A stretch of DNA of 64,000 bases from Streptomyces sp. DT2A-34 (GTDB taxonomy: Bacteria > Actinomycetota > Actinomycetes > Streptomycetales > Streptomycetaceae): contig NZ_JASTWJ010000001.1 in NCBI RefSeq assembly GCF_030499515.1, positions 6,304,001 through 6,368,000 of the forward strand, read 5' to 3'. Within the stretch, counting starts at the first letter, position 1. Each line of letters starts with the position of its first letter. This document shows, piece after piece, positions 26,116-33,494 of this stretch. The notes beneath the pieces were generated by a model that saw nothing but the letters and a program-made list of their open reading frames with translations, made no database searches and was not told the DNA's origin. Made by a program: the position numbers and the translations under genes.

Positions 26116-26679
26116 ATGGCGCTCTGCCCTCAAAGTAGCTCACGCTCAGCACTCGTGCGTGCGTCGACTTCAGTCTCCGTCGCTCTTGCAGGAGCGCTGG
26201 TCGCAACTGCCTGCTCAAGCGGCGGCGGAGATGAAAAGAACTACACAGTCCCTCGCACTCAATGCGGCATCTCATTTAATCCCGAACTGCTTGACCCATT
26301 CCTGCCAGGAGGTGAGGTGATGGACGTAAAGCAATCGTCTCCAAACGGTGGGACGAAACGATGCGACGTGATTGTCGATGGCGAGACGGTAGTTCGAGAA
26401 GTGCAGGTGTGGTGGAATGAAGGGGAGAGCGTTACCTCTGTTGCTGCTGCGTACGCAAAAATGGACAGCGGTCAAGTAGTGGATGGTGATCGCTATTTCT
26501 ATTCGGGTGCTGGCGGGGTTGGGAAGACTACGGATTCTTGCAAGTCCACGGAGCATCCAGGGCAAGATTTGTATGCTGTTATCCAGGTATTTGCATCGGG
26601 TCGATCTGATTCCGATGCAATGAAGAACCTTATTACTTCCTACACCAAGGCGCTTGAGGGCTCCGGTGAATGTCGCTGA
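26116..26679 (+). CDS. Lipoprotein, unknown function (possible immunity or accessory protein)
   Basis: 187 residues from ATG 26116 (gagg just upstream), 17 bases after the large protein, hence probably the same operon. The signal sequence has the core SVSVALAGALVATA and a lipobox ATAC, with Cys near residue 36. The mature part has two Cys-containing blocks (RTQCGISFNPELLDPF and GGTKRCDVIVDGE) and a C-terminal GSGECR, giving a compact secreted domain reminiscent of DUF3558-type lipoproteins. Immunity lipoproteins often follow secreted toxins, so the position is suggestive. The DNA is clearly AT-richer than the flanking core. Confidence 0.65.
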   Translation: MALCPQSSSRSALVRASTSVSVALAGALVATACSSGGGDEKNYTVPRTQCGISFNPELLDPFLPGGEVMDVKQSSPNGGTKRCDVIVDGETVVREVQVWWNEGESVTSVAAAYAKMDSGQVVDGDRYFYSGAGGVGKTTDSCKSTEHPGQDLYAVIQVFASGRSDSDAMKNLITSYTKALEGSGECR

Positions 26680-26888
26680 TCCTCCAGCTCGGCCGATATC
26701 CTCCCATGTTGTGTCATTTCGTTCGCCAGCTTCCTGATTGTGATAGCAGTGGTCGCTGCGGATAAGGTGCCATCGCATGCGCCTAATCCATCGCAATGTG
26801 TTTCGGACTGATGCTCGCCCGTGAGGAGAAGGTCAGCAAAGCAATGCAGGCCAAGTCGGACAAGGGCAACTGAGACGGGCGGGGATTA

Positions 26889-27338
26889 GTGAAGGACGAG
26901 GACATAGTCCGGCACTTCGACGGACGCGGCCGTGTCGAGCTGCTGCCCGGGCGCATGGACGCGTCGCGACAGCGCCGGATCGAGCAGATCACCTACGAGC
27001 TCGGCTACCGGTTGATCGCCACCGAGAACCTCGGTCGCGCTGGTGTCCTGCTCCGCTACGAACGCGACGACGCCCCGCATGCTCGCCGCCGAGCCGAGCA
27101 GACCATCGAAAGGCTGCGCGCGGGCGGACCGGTGCTGCCGGCCATCGAGCCTCCGCCGCCACCGCCGTCCCCAGCCCCACCTCTCACGCCCCGGCAGCCA
27201 CCACCCCGCCCCCGGCGGTCTCTGGAACCCCAGCCGCCGCCACCACTGCCCCCGCCCGGGCCCCGGATCCCGCCTCGGCCGCCTTACCCGCCTCCCCCTC
27301 CGCCGCCTGGTGTCACCCGGGACTCCTCGCCGGAATGA
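26889..27338 (+). CDS. Hypothetical protein with proline-rich C-terminus
   Basis: 149 residues from a GTG at 26889 (MKDEDIVRHFDGRGRVELLP). The N-terminal 80 residues look like a small folded domain (ITYELGYRLIATENLGRAGV, LLRYERDDAPHARRR). The rest is dominated by runs of proline with Arg, ending PPPGVTRDSSPE. Codon use is high-GC, unlike the preceding lipoprotein. No family recognised and no good ribosome-binding site. The proline-rich tail might mediate protein contacts. Confidence 0.55.
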   Translation: MKDEDIVRHFDGRGRVELLPGRMDASRQRRIEQITYELGYRLIATENLGRAGVLLRYERDDAPHARRRAEQTIERLRAGGPVLPAIEPPPPPPSPAPPLTPRQPPPRPRRSLEPQPPPPLPPPGPRIPPRPPYPPPPPPPGVTRDSSPE

Positions 27339-27954
27339 CTTTGGAGCGCTCGGGTCTTAGTGGGGGCGTTCAGGACATCGGCGGGGCGGGTCGGTGAGGC
27401 TGAGGACATGACGACATCGCCCCTTCCACAGGGGAGGTTGCCCCTGTCCGCCGTATATGCACCGGCCGGACAGTTGGCTTCCTGGAGGAAGCCCCCAAGC
27501 CGCAGGGCGACCCTGAGACTGCCGAGTTTGAAGCCAAACCGCTCTTTGACAAGGCAATCGGCTATGTCCCTGTGCTGGGTGGGGATGTGCAAGCGGGCGA
27601 GCATCTCCTGCGTGACTCCGCGATGACCTGCGAGCGATGATCCGGACGCGGAACTCGTCAACCAGGCGGACGATGCCGGTGAGGTCGGCCGGGTCGACGC
27701 GATTGATCTCGCGGGCCCGTTCGGTGTCGAAAGCGTCGGCGTCTCCGGGGAAGCCGTAGCCCATGGTGAGGGCAGTGCGGAGTTCGGCGATGGTACGCGT
27801 GGCATCCCCGCCGGCCCGCTGGACGGACAGGTGCCAGCCCTTGGCCTTCCTGCCGTCCTCGTAGACCACGCCCCCGCATTCGAGCTGCCGAGGGCGTGGC
27901 GTTACGCATCATTGCGGCACACGGCCGGGCGGAGTCAGCGGCTCCGGCCCCCTG
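27339..27954 (-). pseudogene. Degenerate minus-strand coding remnants
   Basis: Two plausible coding stretches lie in different frames on the minus strand. One at about 27660-27870 reads VYEDGRKAKGWHLSVQRAGG and TALTMGYGFPGDADAFDTER. Another at about 27420-27630 reads EMLARLHIPTQHRDIADCLV and RFGFKLGSLRVALRLGGF. Neither has a proper start with a ribosome-binding site, and they cannot be joined in one frame. They look like the remains of one or two genes that have decayed; I cannot name a family. Confidence 0.35.
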
Positions 27955-29139
27955 CTATGGCAGTTTCAGCTTCAGCGGGCCGCAGCCGAGGCGGGCGGCC
28001 TCGGCCTCGACGTAGCGGGGGAAGAGGGTGCGCAGGTCCGCGCTCATCCCGCCGTCGTTGGCCTGTACGAGGAACACCGTCTCGCCCGCCTGGCAACGGG
28101 TCCGGAAGACACCGAGGTTGGGGCCGAGACCGCCGTAGCCGACGGTGGAGGTCACCCGGTCGCCCGCGTCCAGCGTCATCCCTGTGAAGATCGCGGCCAG
28201 CCGCGGGTCCTCGACGGTCATCAGGCGCTGCTCCGGCTGCGAGCCGGTGAAGTCCCGGTCGCAGGTGCGCACCGGGCCGTCCCCGTCGGTGGTCATGGGG
28301 TACTGGTCCGGCTTGCGCTTCTTGCCCAGGGTCAGCCCCTTGACGCCGCAGAGCGCGTCCGGCTTCTCCGTGCGGGTGTAGCGGGCGGCCTCCGGCAGGC
28401 GGTTGACCGGATCGGCGATTGTGCCGGTGCAGCCCAGGTCCGCACTGACCTTGTTGACGAGCTTCACGACCATGCGGGCCATCGCGTCCCGCTCCTTGGT
28501 ACGCGGCTCCAGGTCGCCGATCCACGTCCCCTGGGCGATGTCCACGACGGTCGGCCCGTCGAGATCACCGGGGCGGCCCAGGCAGCCGTCCGGGATGGCG
28601 AGCCAGGCGCGGTTGTCCGAGGCCATGCCCAGCAGGCCGCCGCCGAGCGGGGTGAGACGGGCGGAGAGGAACTCATCGGCCCACTTGCCGTCGTCGCCAG
28701 CCCGGTCGTCCAGCCGGTGCACCCGGGCGGTGAGCGCCCATTCGTCGCCGTCGCTGTTCGTCAGCTGGCAGCTGCCGGCGGGGCCGTCCATAGAGCGCGC
28801 ACCGTGCAGCACGGGCGCCTCGACCGCCTTGACGTTCTCCGGCTCGCGGAACGTCGTGGCGAGGTCATCGCGGGACAGCGCGCCCCAGCACACCTCGTCG
28901 GGCGCGAACGGCCCGGCCTGCGTCTGCCAGGCCGTGCCGCCGGCACCGAGCAGCACTCCGGCGAGCCCTGCGGCCAGCAGCGGCCGGACCCGGCCACGCA
29001 GCAGGTGGCGCCAGTGCAAACGCTGGCGGCGTCGGCGCCACCGCTCCCGGCGCAGGCGCCGATACCGCTCACTGAGCGACTCCCGGTCGGCGGGCAGGGG
29101 CTGGTCGTAGCGGTTCGGCTGGTCCGCGGTGCTGCTCAC
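27955..29139 (-). CDS. Single-span membrane protein with Cys-containing extracellular domain (paralogue 1)
   Basis: 394 residues. A basic cytoplasmic N-terminus (RRLRRERWRRRRQRL) is followed by one transmembrane helix (about residues 55-72, LLAAGLAGVLLGAGGTAW) and a large extracellular part. The latter has scattered Cys (DEVCWGAL, GSCQLTNSDGDEW, DGCLGRP, DLGCTGTI, DALCGVKGL, VRTCDRDF, RTRCQAGE, RLGCGPL), consistent with disulfides. It shares architecture and local motifs with the gene upstream (CWGA, LC/CGxxGL, Q/PRLAAxFxGxT, AARLGCxP). It starts at GTG 29139, overlapping that gene's stop as GTGA. The pair sits between the secretion cassette and the ESX core, but its role is unknown. Confidence 0.75.
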   Translation of the reverse strand: MSSTADQPNRYDQPLPADRESLSERYRRLRRERWRRRRQRLHWRHLLRGRVRPLLAAGLAGVLLGAGGTAWQTQAGPFAPDEVCWGALSRDDLATTFREPENVKAVEAPVLHGARSMDGPAGSCQLTNSDGDEWALTARVHRLDDRAGDDGKWADEFLSARLTPLGGGLLGMASDNRAWLAIPDGCLGRPGDLDGPTVVDIAQGTWIGDLEPRTKERDAMARMVVKLVNKVSADLGCTGTIADPVNRLPEAARYTRTEKPDALCGVKGLTLGKKRKPDQYPMTTDGDGPVRTCDRDFTGSQPEQRLMTVEDPRLAAIFTGMTLDAGDRVTSTVGYGGLGPNLGVFRTRCQAGETVFLVQANDGGMSADLRTLFPRYVEAEAARLGCGPLKLKLP

Positions 29140-30278
29140 CGGGCGGCTCCCTCGGGGGCGATGGGGGCGCAGCCCAGGCGGGCGGCGGCCGCGTTGGCGA
29201 AGGCGGCGAGGTGGTCGGGGTCGGTGGAGGCGCCCATCAGGAAGGTGGCGGGCTGGCCGGCGCAGTCGGCGCGTACGATCGCGTGGTCCTCGCCGATGCT
29301 GCCCGTGCCGCGCCAGCCGCGGGCCACGGGGCGTTCGCCCGTGATTCCGTCGAATACGGCGGCCAGCCGGGGCTGCGCGACCATCGCCAGCTCCAGGTAC
29401 GGCACGCCGTCACCACGGACGCTGCACGTCTGAAGGTCCCGGGTGACCGCGCCGGTCTGGTCCGTGATGTCCTCCATGCCGAGGCTCAGGCCGCGGATGC
29501 CGCAGACGTCTTCAGAGGCGCTGTAGTTGTCCTCCGGTTTGCCCGGCAGGTCGTAGATGGGAGAGCTGACCCTTAGCGGCTCGTCCGGCGCGCAACCGGC
29601 CGCCGCCATCCCACGGTTGGCCGCCGCGACGAGCAGCACCGCGGCCTCACGGGCGCCGCCCAGACCGGCCGGATCGTTCTGGATGTACGAGGGGTTTCCG
29701 CTGGAGTACGTGCCGGACGCCTGCATCGTGACGACGGTCGGCCTGCCGTCCTTCGTATCGCAGGACTTCGGGAGCACCAGCAGACCACCGCGCCCGTTCA
29801 CCGTGCCCGGCAGGCCGTCCGGGAGCGGGACCATGTCGCCGCCCAGGAAACCATCCTGGACCATCGCCAGCCTGGCCTCCGCGGCCTTGGGGACCGGGCC
29901 GTACTCCACGGACACCTGCTGGCGGATGGAGACCTTGTCGCCGTCGTAACTGCTCTTGTAGTCGCCGGCGATGGAGACCTCGCAGCTGCCGGTCGGGCGC
30001 TCGCGAGTGGGCGCCATCTCCTCGCTGGTGCGTGACCCGTCGTTATCGTCGCCGAAGGCCTCGTCACCGAGGAACTCCGGGCCGCTGTCCTCCTCCCACG
30101 CGCCCCAGCAGTAACGCTCCTTTGGCCACGGCCAGGTGTGCGCCGCCCACGTGCCGAGGCCGGTGCCCGCAAGCGCGAGCACTAGCGCGGATATCAGCGA
30201 CAACCGGCCGCGCCTGCTGGTCGGCAGCACTCGACGCAACCGACCGGGCGCCGAGGGCGCCTCGTCCGTCTCACTCAC
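29136..30278 (-). CDS. Single-span membrane protein with Cys-containing extracellular domain (paralogue 2)
   Basis: 380 residues from GTG 30278 (VSETDEAPSAPGRL), with a G-rich stretch a few bases upstream; an ATG at 30431 would add a basic extension that looks non-coding. It has one transmembrane helix (LSLISALVLALAGTGLGTWA) and an extracellular domain with Cys at KERYCWGAWE, GSCEVSIAGD, KSCDTKDG, AGCAPDEP, EDVCGIRGL, LQTCSVRGD, RADCAGQ and RLGCAPIAP. The Cys pattern parallels the downstream gene, so the two arose by duplication. The four-base overlap makes them a two-gene operon, transcribed leftward. Confidence 0.75.
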   Translation of the reverse strand: MSETDEAPSAPGRLRRVLPTSRRGRLSLISALVLALAGTGLGTWAAHTWPWPKERYCWGAWEEDSGPEFLGDEAFGDDNDGSRTSEEMAPTRERPTGSCEVSIAGDYKSSYDGDKVSIRQQVSVEYGPVPKAAEARLAMVQDGFLGGDMVPLPDGLPGTVNGRGGLLVLPKSCDTKDGRPTVVTMQASGTYSSGNPSYIQNDPAGLGGAREAAVLLVAAANRGMAAAGCAPDEPLRVSSPIYDLPGKPEDNYSASEDVCGIRGLSLGMEDITDQTGAVTRDLQTCSVRGDGVPYLELAMVAQPRLAAVFDGITGERPVARGWRGTGSIGEDHAIVRADCAGQPATFLMGASTDPDHLAAFANAAAARLGCAPIAPEGAAR

Positions 30279-30681
30279 CCCGTGTTCCCCCTTCGGCGCC
30301 GGCAGGTGCCGCAAACCGGTCCCCCACGTGCGCCGTTCCCGTAACCACACACTCACCCGCGGGTGCACCAACAGCGCATGTCCTGCACGTCGGAGTGGGC
30401 GCCTGCGGATCTTGACCAGCAGTGTATTCATCGGTTGACAGCAGCAAAGGCGGCGCTCGCTTCGGACACCGAATCTTGATGCCGAGCGCGGTGGGGAGTG
30501 GGGCGCAGCGCGCGGGGTCGCGCCGCGGTGAGGTACCTAGGGCTGAGCCACGTGCTCCTCCTGGTACGCGCTGGCCGACCGAACGGGCCCGCCTTCAAGG
30601 CGCTGGCAGCCGTGCTCGCCGAAGTCGAGGAGTGTTGTACGAGGAGACCCAGCAGCCTCGTAGCCTCGTACCCGACCCGCT
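30279..30681. other. 403-bp gap without a convincing gene
   Basis: Between the membrane-protein pair and the convergently placed end of the TetR gene I see only short Arg/Ala-rich shadow frames. It should contain the promoter of the leftward membrane-protein pair, but no clear operator is visible. Confidence 0.4.
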
Positions 30682-31278
30682 TTACTCCGGTCCTGCCTCG
30701 CGCAAGGCGGGTCGCGCCAGCTGGGTGATGAGGTGGTCCAGGGCGGCAGCGGCGGTCGTGCCGGTGGCGGCGACTTCAGGCACGATGTCGCAGGCGGAGC
30801 GGCGTAGTTCGAGCCAGCCGAGGAAGGCGGCGTACGCGGTGACCGCCTGATGTCTGGCCGCGGCGGTGTTCAGGCCCAGGTCTGTGTAGAGCTCGGTGAG
30901 GTAGGTGATCCGCCGCTCGGTGACCCGGCGCAGGACCGGGGCGACGGCGGGGTGATCGGCGTGGGCGACGATCGCGGGCTCCAGGCCGTTGATGTCTTCC
31001 TGCCCCAGCGCGATGGTGAACAGAGCCGTCAGCCGCTGCCGGGGTTCGGTGATGTCGCCCAACTCCGCGATCAGCGCTGCGGTGTCGTCCCGCTCCCACG
31101 TCTCCAGTGCGGCCGTCAGCAGCGCGTCGCGGTCCTTGAAGTGCCAGTAAAAGCTGCCTCGTGTCGCCTCCAGCTCGCCCGCGAGCGCGTTGACCGACAC
31201 TGCGGCGACCCCGCCGCGTGCCATCGCGCGCAGCGCCGCGGTCGACCAGTCCTGGGGGGTGAGGTGCCTTCTAGTCAT
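30682..31278 (-). CDS. TetR-family transcriptional regulator
   Basis: 198 residues from ATG 31278 (MTRRHLTPQDWSTAALRAMA); an ATG at 31284 would fall inside the operator. It has the N-terminal TetR helix-turn-helix: ALRAMARGGVAAVSVNALAG followed by ELEATRGSFYWHFKDRDALL. The C-terminal ligand domain is typical in length. It is divergent from two small membrane-protein genes, and the 61-bp space between holds two palindromes (31281-31298 and 31304-31321). Autorepression plus control of the divergent pair by a small ligand is the usual logic for such a layout. Confidence 0.92.
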   Translation of the reverse strand: MTRRHLTPQDWSTAALRAMARGGVAAVSVNALAGELEATRGSFYWHFKDRDALLTAALETWERDDTAALIAELGDITEPRQRLTALFTIALGQEDINGLEPAIVAHADHPAVAPVLRRVTERRITYLTELYTDLGLNTAAARHQAVTAYAAFLGWLELRRSACDIVPEVAATGTTAAAALDHLITQLARPALREAGPE

Positions 31279-31280
31279 GC

Positions 31281-31321
31281 CCATACAGTACTGTATGGTC
31301 GATCCATACAGGCTTGTATGG
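31281..31321. promoter_or_regulatory. Two TetR operator palindromes
   Basis: ccatacagtactgtatgg (31281-31298) is a perfect 18-bp palindrome. ccatacaggcttgtatgg (31304-31321) is the same palindrome with one mismatch. Their centres are 23 bp apart, about two helical turns, in the gap between the TetR gene and the divergent membrane-protein genes. Confidence 0.85.
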
Positions 31322-31339
31322 AGTGGATGGGGGAGCCGT

Positions 31340-31849
31340 ATGACGATGACGAAACTCGCTGGTGGGACGGCCGCAGTCGGCCTCGGTGCGGTCGGGGCGC
31401 TGCACGGGATCTGGACCTTCTCTCCCTGGCCGCTGGCCAGCCGTGCCGATTTCGCCCGTACGGTCGTCGGGGTCGCCGAAGCCGACCTGCCGACACCGGA
31501 GTTGACGGCCGCGGTCGCGGCGGCGCTCGGAGCGGCGTCCTATGTAGTCGCAGCCCAGGCCGACTTGGTCCCTCAGCTCTCGGGGGTGCGGCCACGTCGT
31601 TTGGTGCGCCAGGGCGTATGGGTCGTCGCAGGCGTGCTGCTTCTGCGAGGTGCCGCTGGTCTGGCTTCGTCCGCCCTGACCAACCGGCCGACCGATTTCA
31701 CCCGCTGGGACCTCATGCGGTATTCCCCGCTGTGTCTGGCGCTCGGAGGGCTGACGGCATACGTCGCCGCCTCCACTCGCGTTCCTCACCGCCAGAACCG
31801 GCGCCATGTCATGAGGAGCCTCAAGGGCCGCAGGAATCAGGGAGGCTGA
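31340..31849 (+). CDS. DUF3995-type small membrane protein
   Basis: 169 residues from ATG 31340, with gggggag five bases upstream. Four hydrophobic segments are visible (AGGTAAVGLGAVGALHGIWT; LTAAVAAALGAASYVVAA; GVWVVAGVLLLRGAAGLA; SPLCLALGGLTAYVAAST) with DFTRWDLMRYSPLC before the last, the pattern of the DUF3995 family. Function is unknown. The TetR operators lie just upstream, and the next membrane gene follows two bases after the stop, so both are likely controlled by the TetR protein. Confidence 0.8.
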   Translation: MTMTKLAGGTAAVGLGAVGALHGIWTFSPWPLASRADFARTVVGVAEADLPTPELTAAVAAALGAASYVVAAQADLVPQLSGVRPRRLVRQGVWVVAGVLLLRGAAGLASSALTNRPTDFTRWDLMRYSPLCLALGGLTAYVAASTRVPHRQNRRHVMRSLKGRRNQGG

Positions 31850-31851
31850 CG

Positions 31852-32241
31852 ATGACATGCTTGATTCCCCGACTGGTGATCGGACTGGCTGCCGTGCACT
31901 TCGCGGTATCCCTGATCGCCTCCAGTACCTTCGGTGATGTGGCCCACGACGGATTCTGGAACGCCGTCCCCGGGAAGCCGCAGCGTGAGTACGAGATGTG
32001 GTTCTTCCTCGCCGGGTTCGGTCTCCTTGCCCTTGGCACACTCAGCCAACGCATCGTCCGTGACACCGGCAGGCTCCCGGCGCAGCTGGGCTGGTATCTG
32101 CTTGCCATCGGCGTGCCGCTGCAGATTCTCTACCCCGTCTCCGGCGCACCGGGACTGATCGTGCTCGGGGTACTGGCCCTGATCGCGGTCCGGCGGGACA
32201 GTGCGGGAGACAGCCGTCGGACAACAGCAGCAGCGGACTAG
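31852..32241 (+). CDS. DUF6463-like small membrane protein
   Basis: 129 residues, starting two bases after the preceding stop. It has four hydrophobic segments: LVIGLAAVHFAVSLIASSTF; MWFFLAGFGLLALGTL; AQLGWYLLAIGVPLQILY; and LIVLGVLALIAV. The motif FWNAVPGKPQREYEMWFF links it to DUF6463 proteins often found beside TetR regulators. Function is unknown; co-regulated with the DUF3995 gene. Confidence 0.75.
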   Translation: MTCLIPRLVIGLAAVHFAVSLIASSTFGDVAHDGFWNAVPGKPQREYEMWFFLAGFGLLALGTLSQRIVRDTGRLPAQLGWYLLAIGVPLQILYPVSGAPGLIVLGVLALIAVRRDSAGDSRRTTAAAD

Positions 32242-32368
32242 GAGATGGCAGCACCGGGTAGTCCAGGTTGTCCAGGCGGGTGCCGGAGGGATGGCGGCGG
32301 GGCAGCGCGGCGAATGGGCGCTGATGGCCGGTAAGGAGTGCGTACGCGTACTCAACTGGAGCCACTCA

Positions 32369-32399
32369 GGGGTGGGTACCTCCCGTGCGTACCCACCCC
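32369..32399. terminator. Hairpin between convergent genes
   Basis: Perfect 11-bp stem ggggtgggtac / gtacccacccc with a 9-base loop, between the DUF6463 gene (ends 32241) and the WXG100 gene (ends 32424). Likely a bidirectional terminator. Confidence 0.75.
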
Positions 32400-32423
32400 G
32401 AGTCTTGAATCAGGCCTGCCGCG

Positions 32424-32720
32424 TCAGTAGTTGGCGGCGGCCTTACGGTCGGCGGCGCTGTACGCCGCGCTCGCCTCACGGACCGCGTTCGCGATGGCGT
32501 TCAGGGCCTGGTGGATCTCCCTGGCCTTGATGTCCCACTCGCGGTGGAGGCCGTCCGCCGCGGTCTTGGCCTCGCCCTCGAAGAAGGCGGAGAGGTCCTT
32601 CATCCGCTGCTGGAGGGCTTCCAGGTCCGTGTCCAGCTTCTTGGCCTGGGAGGTGATGTCCCCCGCGGCGCGCTCAAGTTCCGCGTAGGTGACGAGCATG
32701 GTGCCGTTGTCCACTGCCAT
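32424..32720 (-). CDS. WXG100-family ESX secretion protein (Esx, first partner)
   Basis: 98 residues starting MAVDNGTMLVTYAELERAAG (ATG 32720; ggag six bases upstream). It is a two-helix hairpin of WXG100 length; the turn reads LSAFFEGEAKTAADG, so the Trp of W-x-G is replaced by Phe. Esx proteins form small heterodimers that are the core substrates of type VII secretion. Its partner gene is 64 bases upstream, and both lie downstream of mycP-eccB-eccD on the same strand. Confidence 0.9.
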   Translation of the reverse strand: MAVDNGTMLVTYAELERAAGDITSQAKKLDTDLEALQQRMKDLSAFFEGEAKTAADGLHREWDIKAREIHQALNAIANAVREASAAYSAADRKAAANY

Positions 32721-32784
32721 GGCTGCTCCAACTTCCTTTCGTAGCCGGTGTTCCGGTGTATTGCAGTGCTGCGGTGCTGCTGCG

Positions 32785-33150
32785 CTACATGCCGGAGAAG
32801 GCCGAGGTCTTTCCGGACGGGGCGCTGCCGCTGGCCGAGCCGGAGCCGCCCGTGTCGATGCCCGCCAGGGCCTGGTAGATCTCTTCGTCGGTGCTGCCGG
32901 CGATGCGGCGGTTGTCGTTGACCGCGTTCTGGAATCGGACGAGCAGGTTGCCGATGTTGGCCATGCGCTCGTTGATCTCGGTCTGCTTGCGGTCGAAGGA
33001 CACGGCGCCCTGGCCCTGCCACTTGCCTTCCACACTGTCGATCACGGCGTGGAGCTGCTGGAGCTGCTGCTTCACCGATCCGAAGCGCTCGTTGAGCTCC
33101 TGCTCGAACTGCCGTAGTACGTCGTCTGTGACCTTCTGGGTTCCTGCCAT
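32785..33150 (-). CDS. WXG100-family ESX secretion protein (Esx, second partner)
   Basis: 121 residues from ATG 33150 (ggaagg nine bases upstream): MAGTQKVTDDVLRQFEQELN, then the turn VEGKWQGQGAVSFDRKQTEI (a W-x-G motif) and a second helix ending NRRIAGSTDEEIYQAL. A Gly/Ser-rich tail of about 20 residues extends beyond the normal 100-residue length. It is the classical WXG100 member of the pair. A 344-bp gap separates it from mycP, so the esx pair probably has its own promoter in addition to read-through. Confidence 0.92.
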   Translation of the reverse strand: MAGTQKVTDDVLRQFEQELNERFGSVKQQLQQLHAVIDSVEGKWQGQGAVSFDRKQTEINERMANIGNLLVRFQNAVNDNRRIAGSTDEEIYQALAGIDTGGSGSASGSAPSGKTSAFSGM

Positions 33151-33494
33151 CTGTTCTTCCTTCCCGATTTCCGGTTCAGTGGTGGGCCCGGCGGCTTGGG
33201 GAGGCTGCATGGCGAACGCGCGCAGTTCGTCCGGTGTGATCCGCCGCAGTGGGCTGTGGTGAGGCGTTCGCATTCCTTGTCAGGCCGAGGGGCCGGCCCG
33301 CTCATGAAGCGTTGCAGCCCCGTGGCTGCCCCTCACCGCTGCGAACATCGTCGGCGCGCGCCATGACGCTCACCCTCCCCGTTCTCCCCGTTAGCTACGA
33401 CCGCGGGTCATTGCGATCGCGGTGACGTGAACATCACCGATTGCATGCGTGTCACTCTAGCCACTACCAGTGACAGGACCAACGGCCTTCTCGG
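33151..33494. other. 344-bp intergenic region upstream of the esx pair
   Basis: No gene seen. It contains a 6-bp inverted repeat (cggtga / tcaccg, 33420-33439) and an AT-richer patch around 33440-33475. Both could belong to a promoter for the leftward esx pair. Confidence 0.4.
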
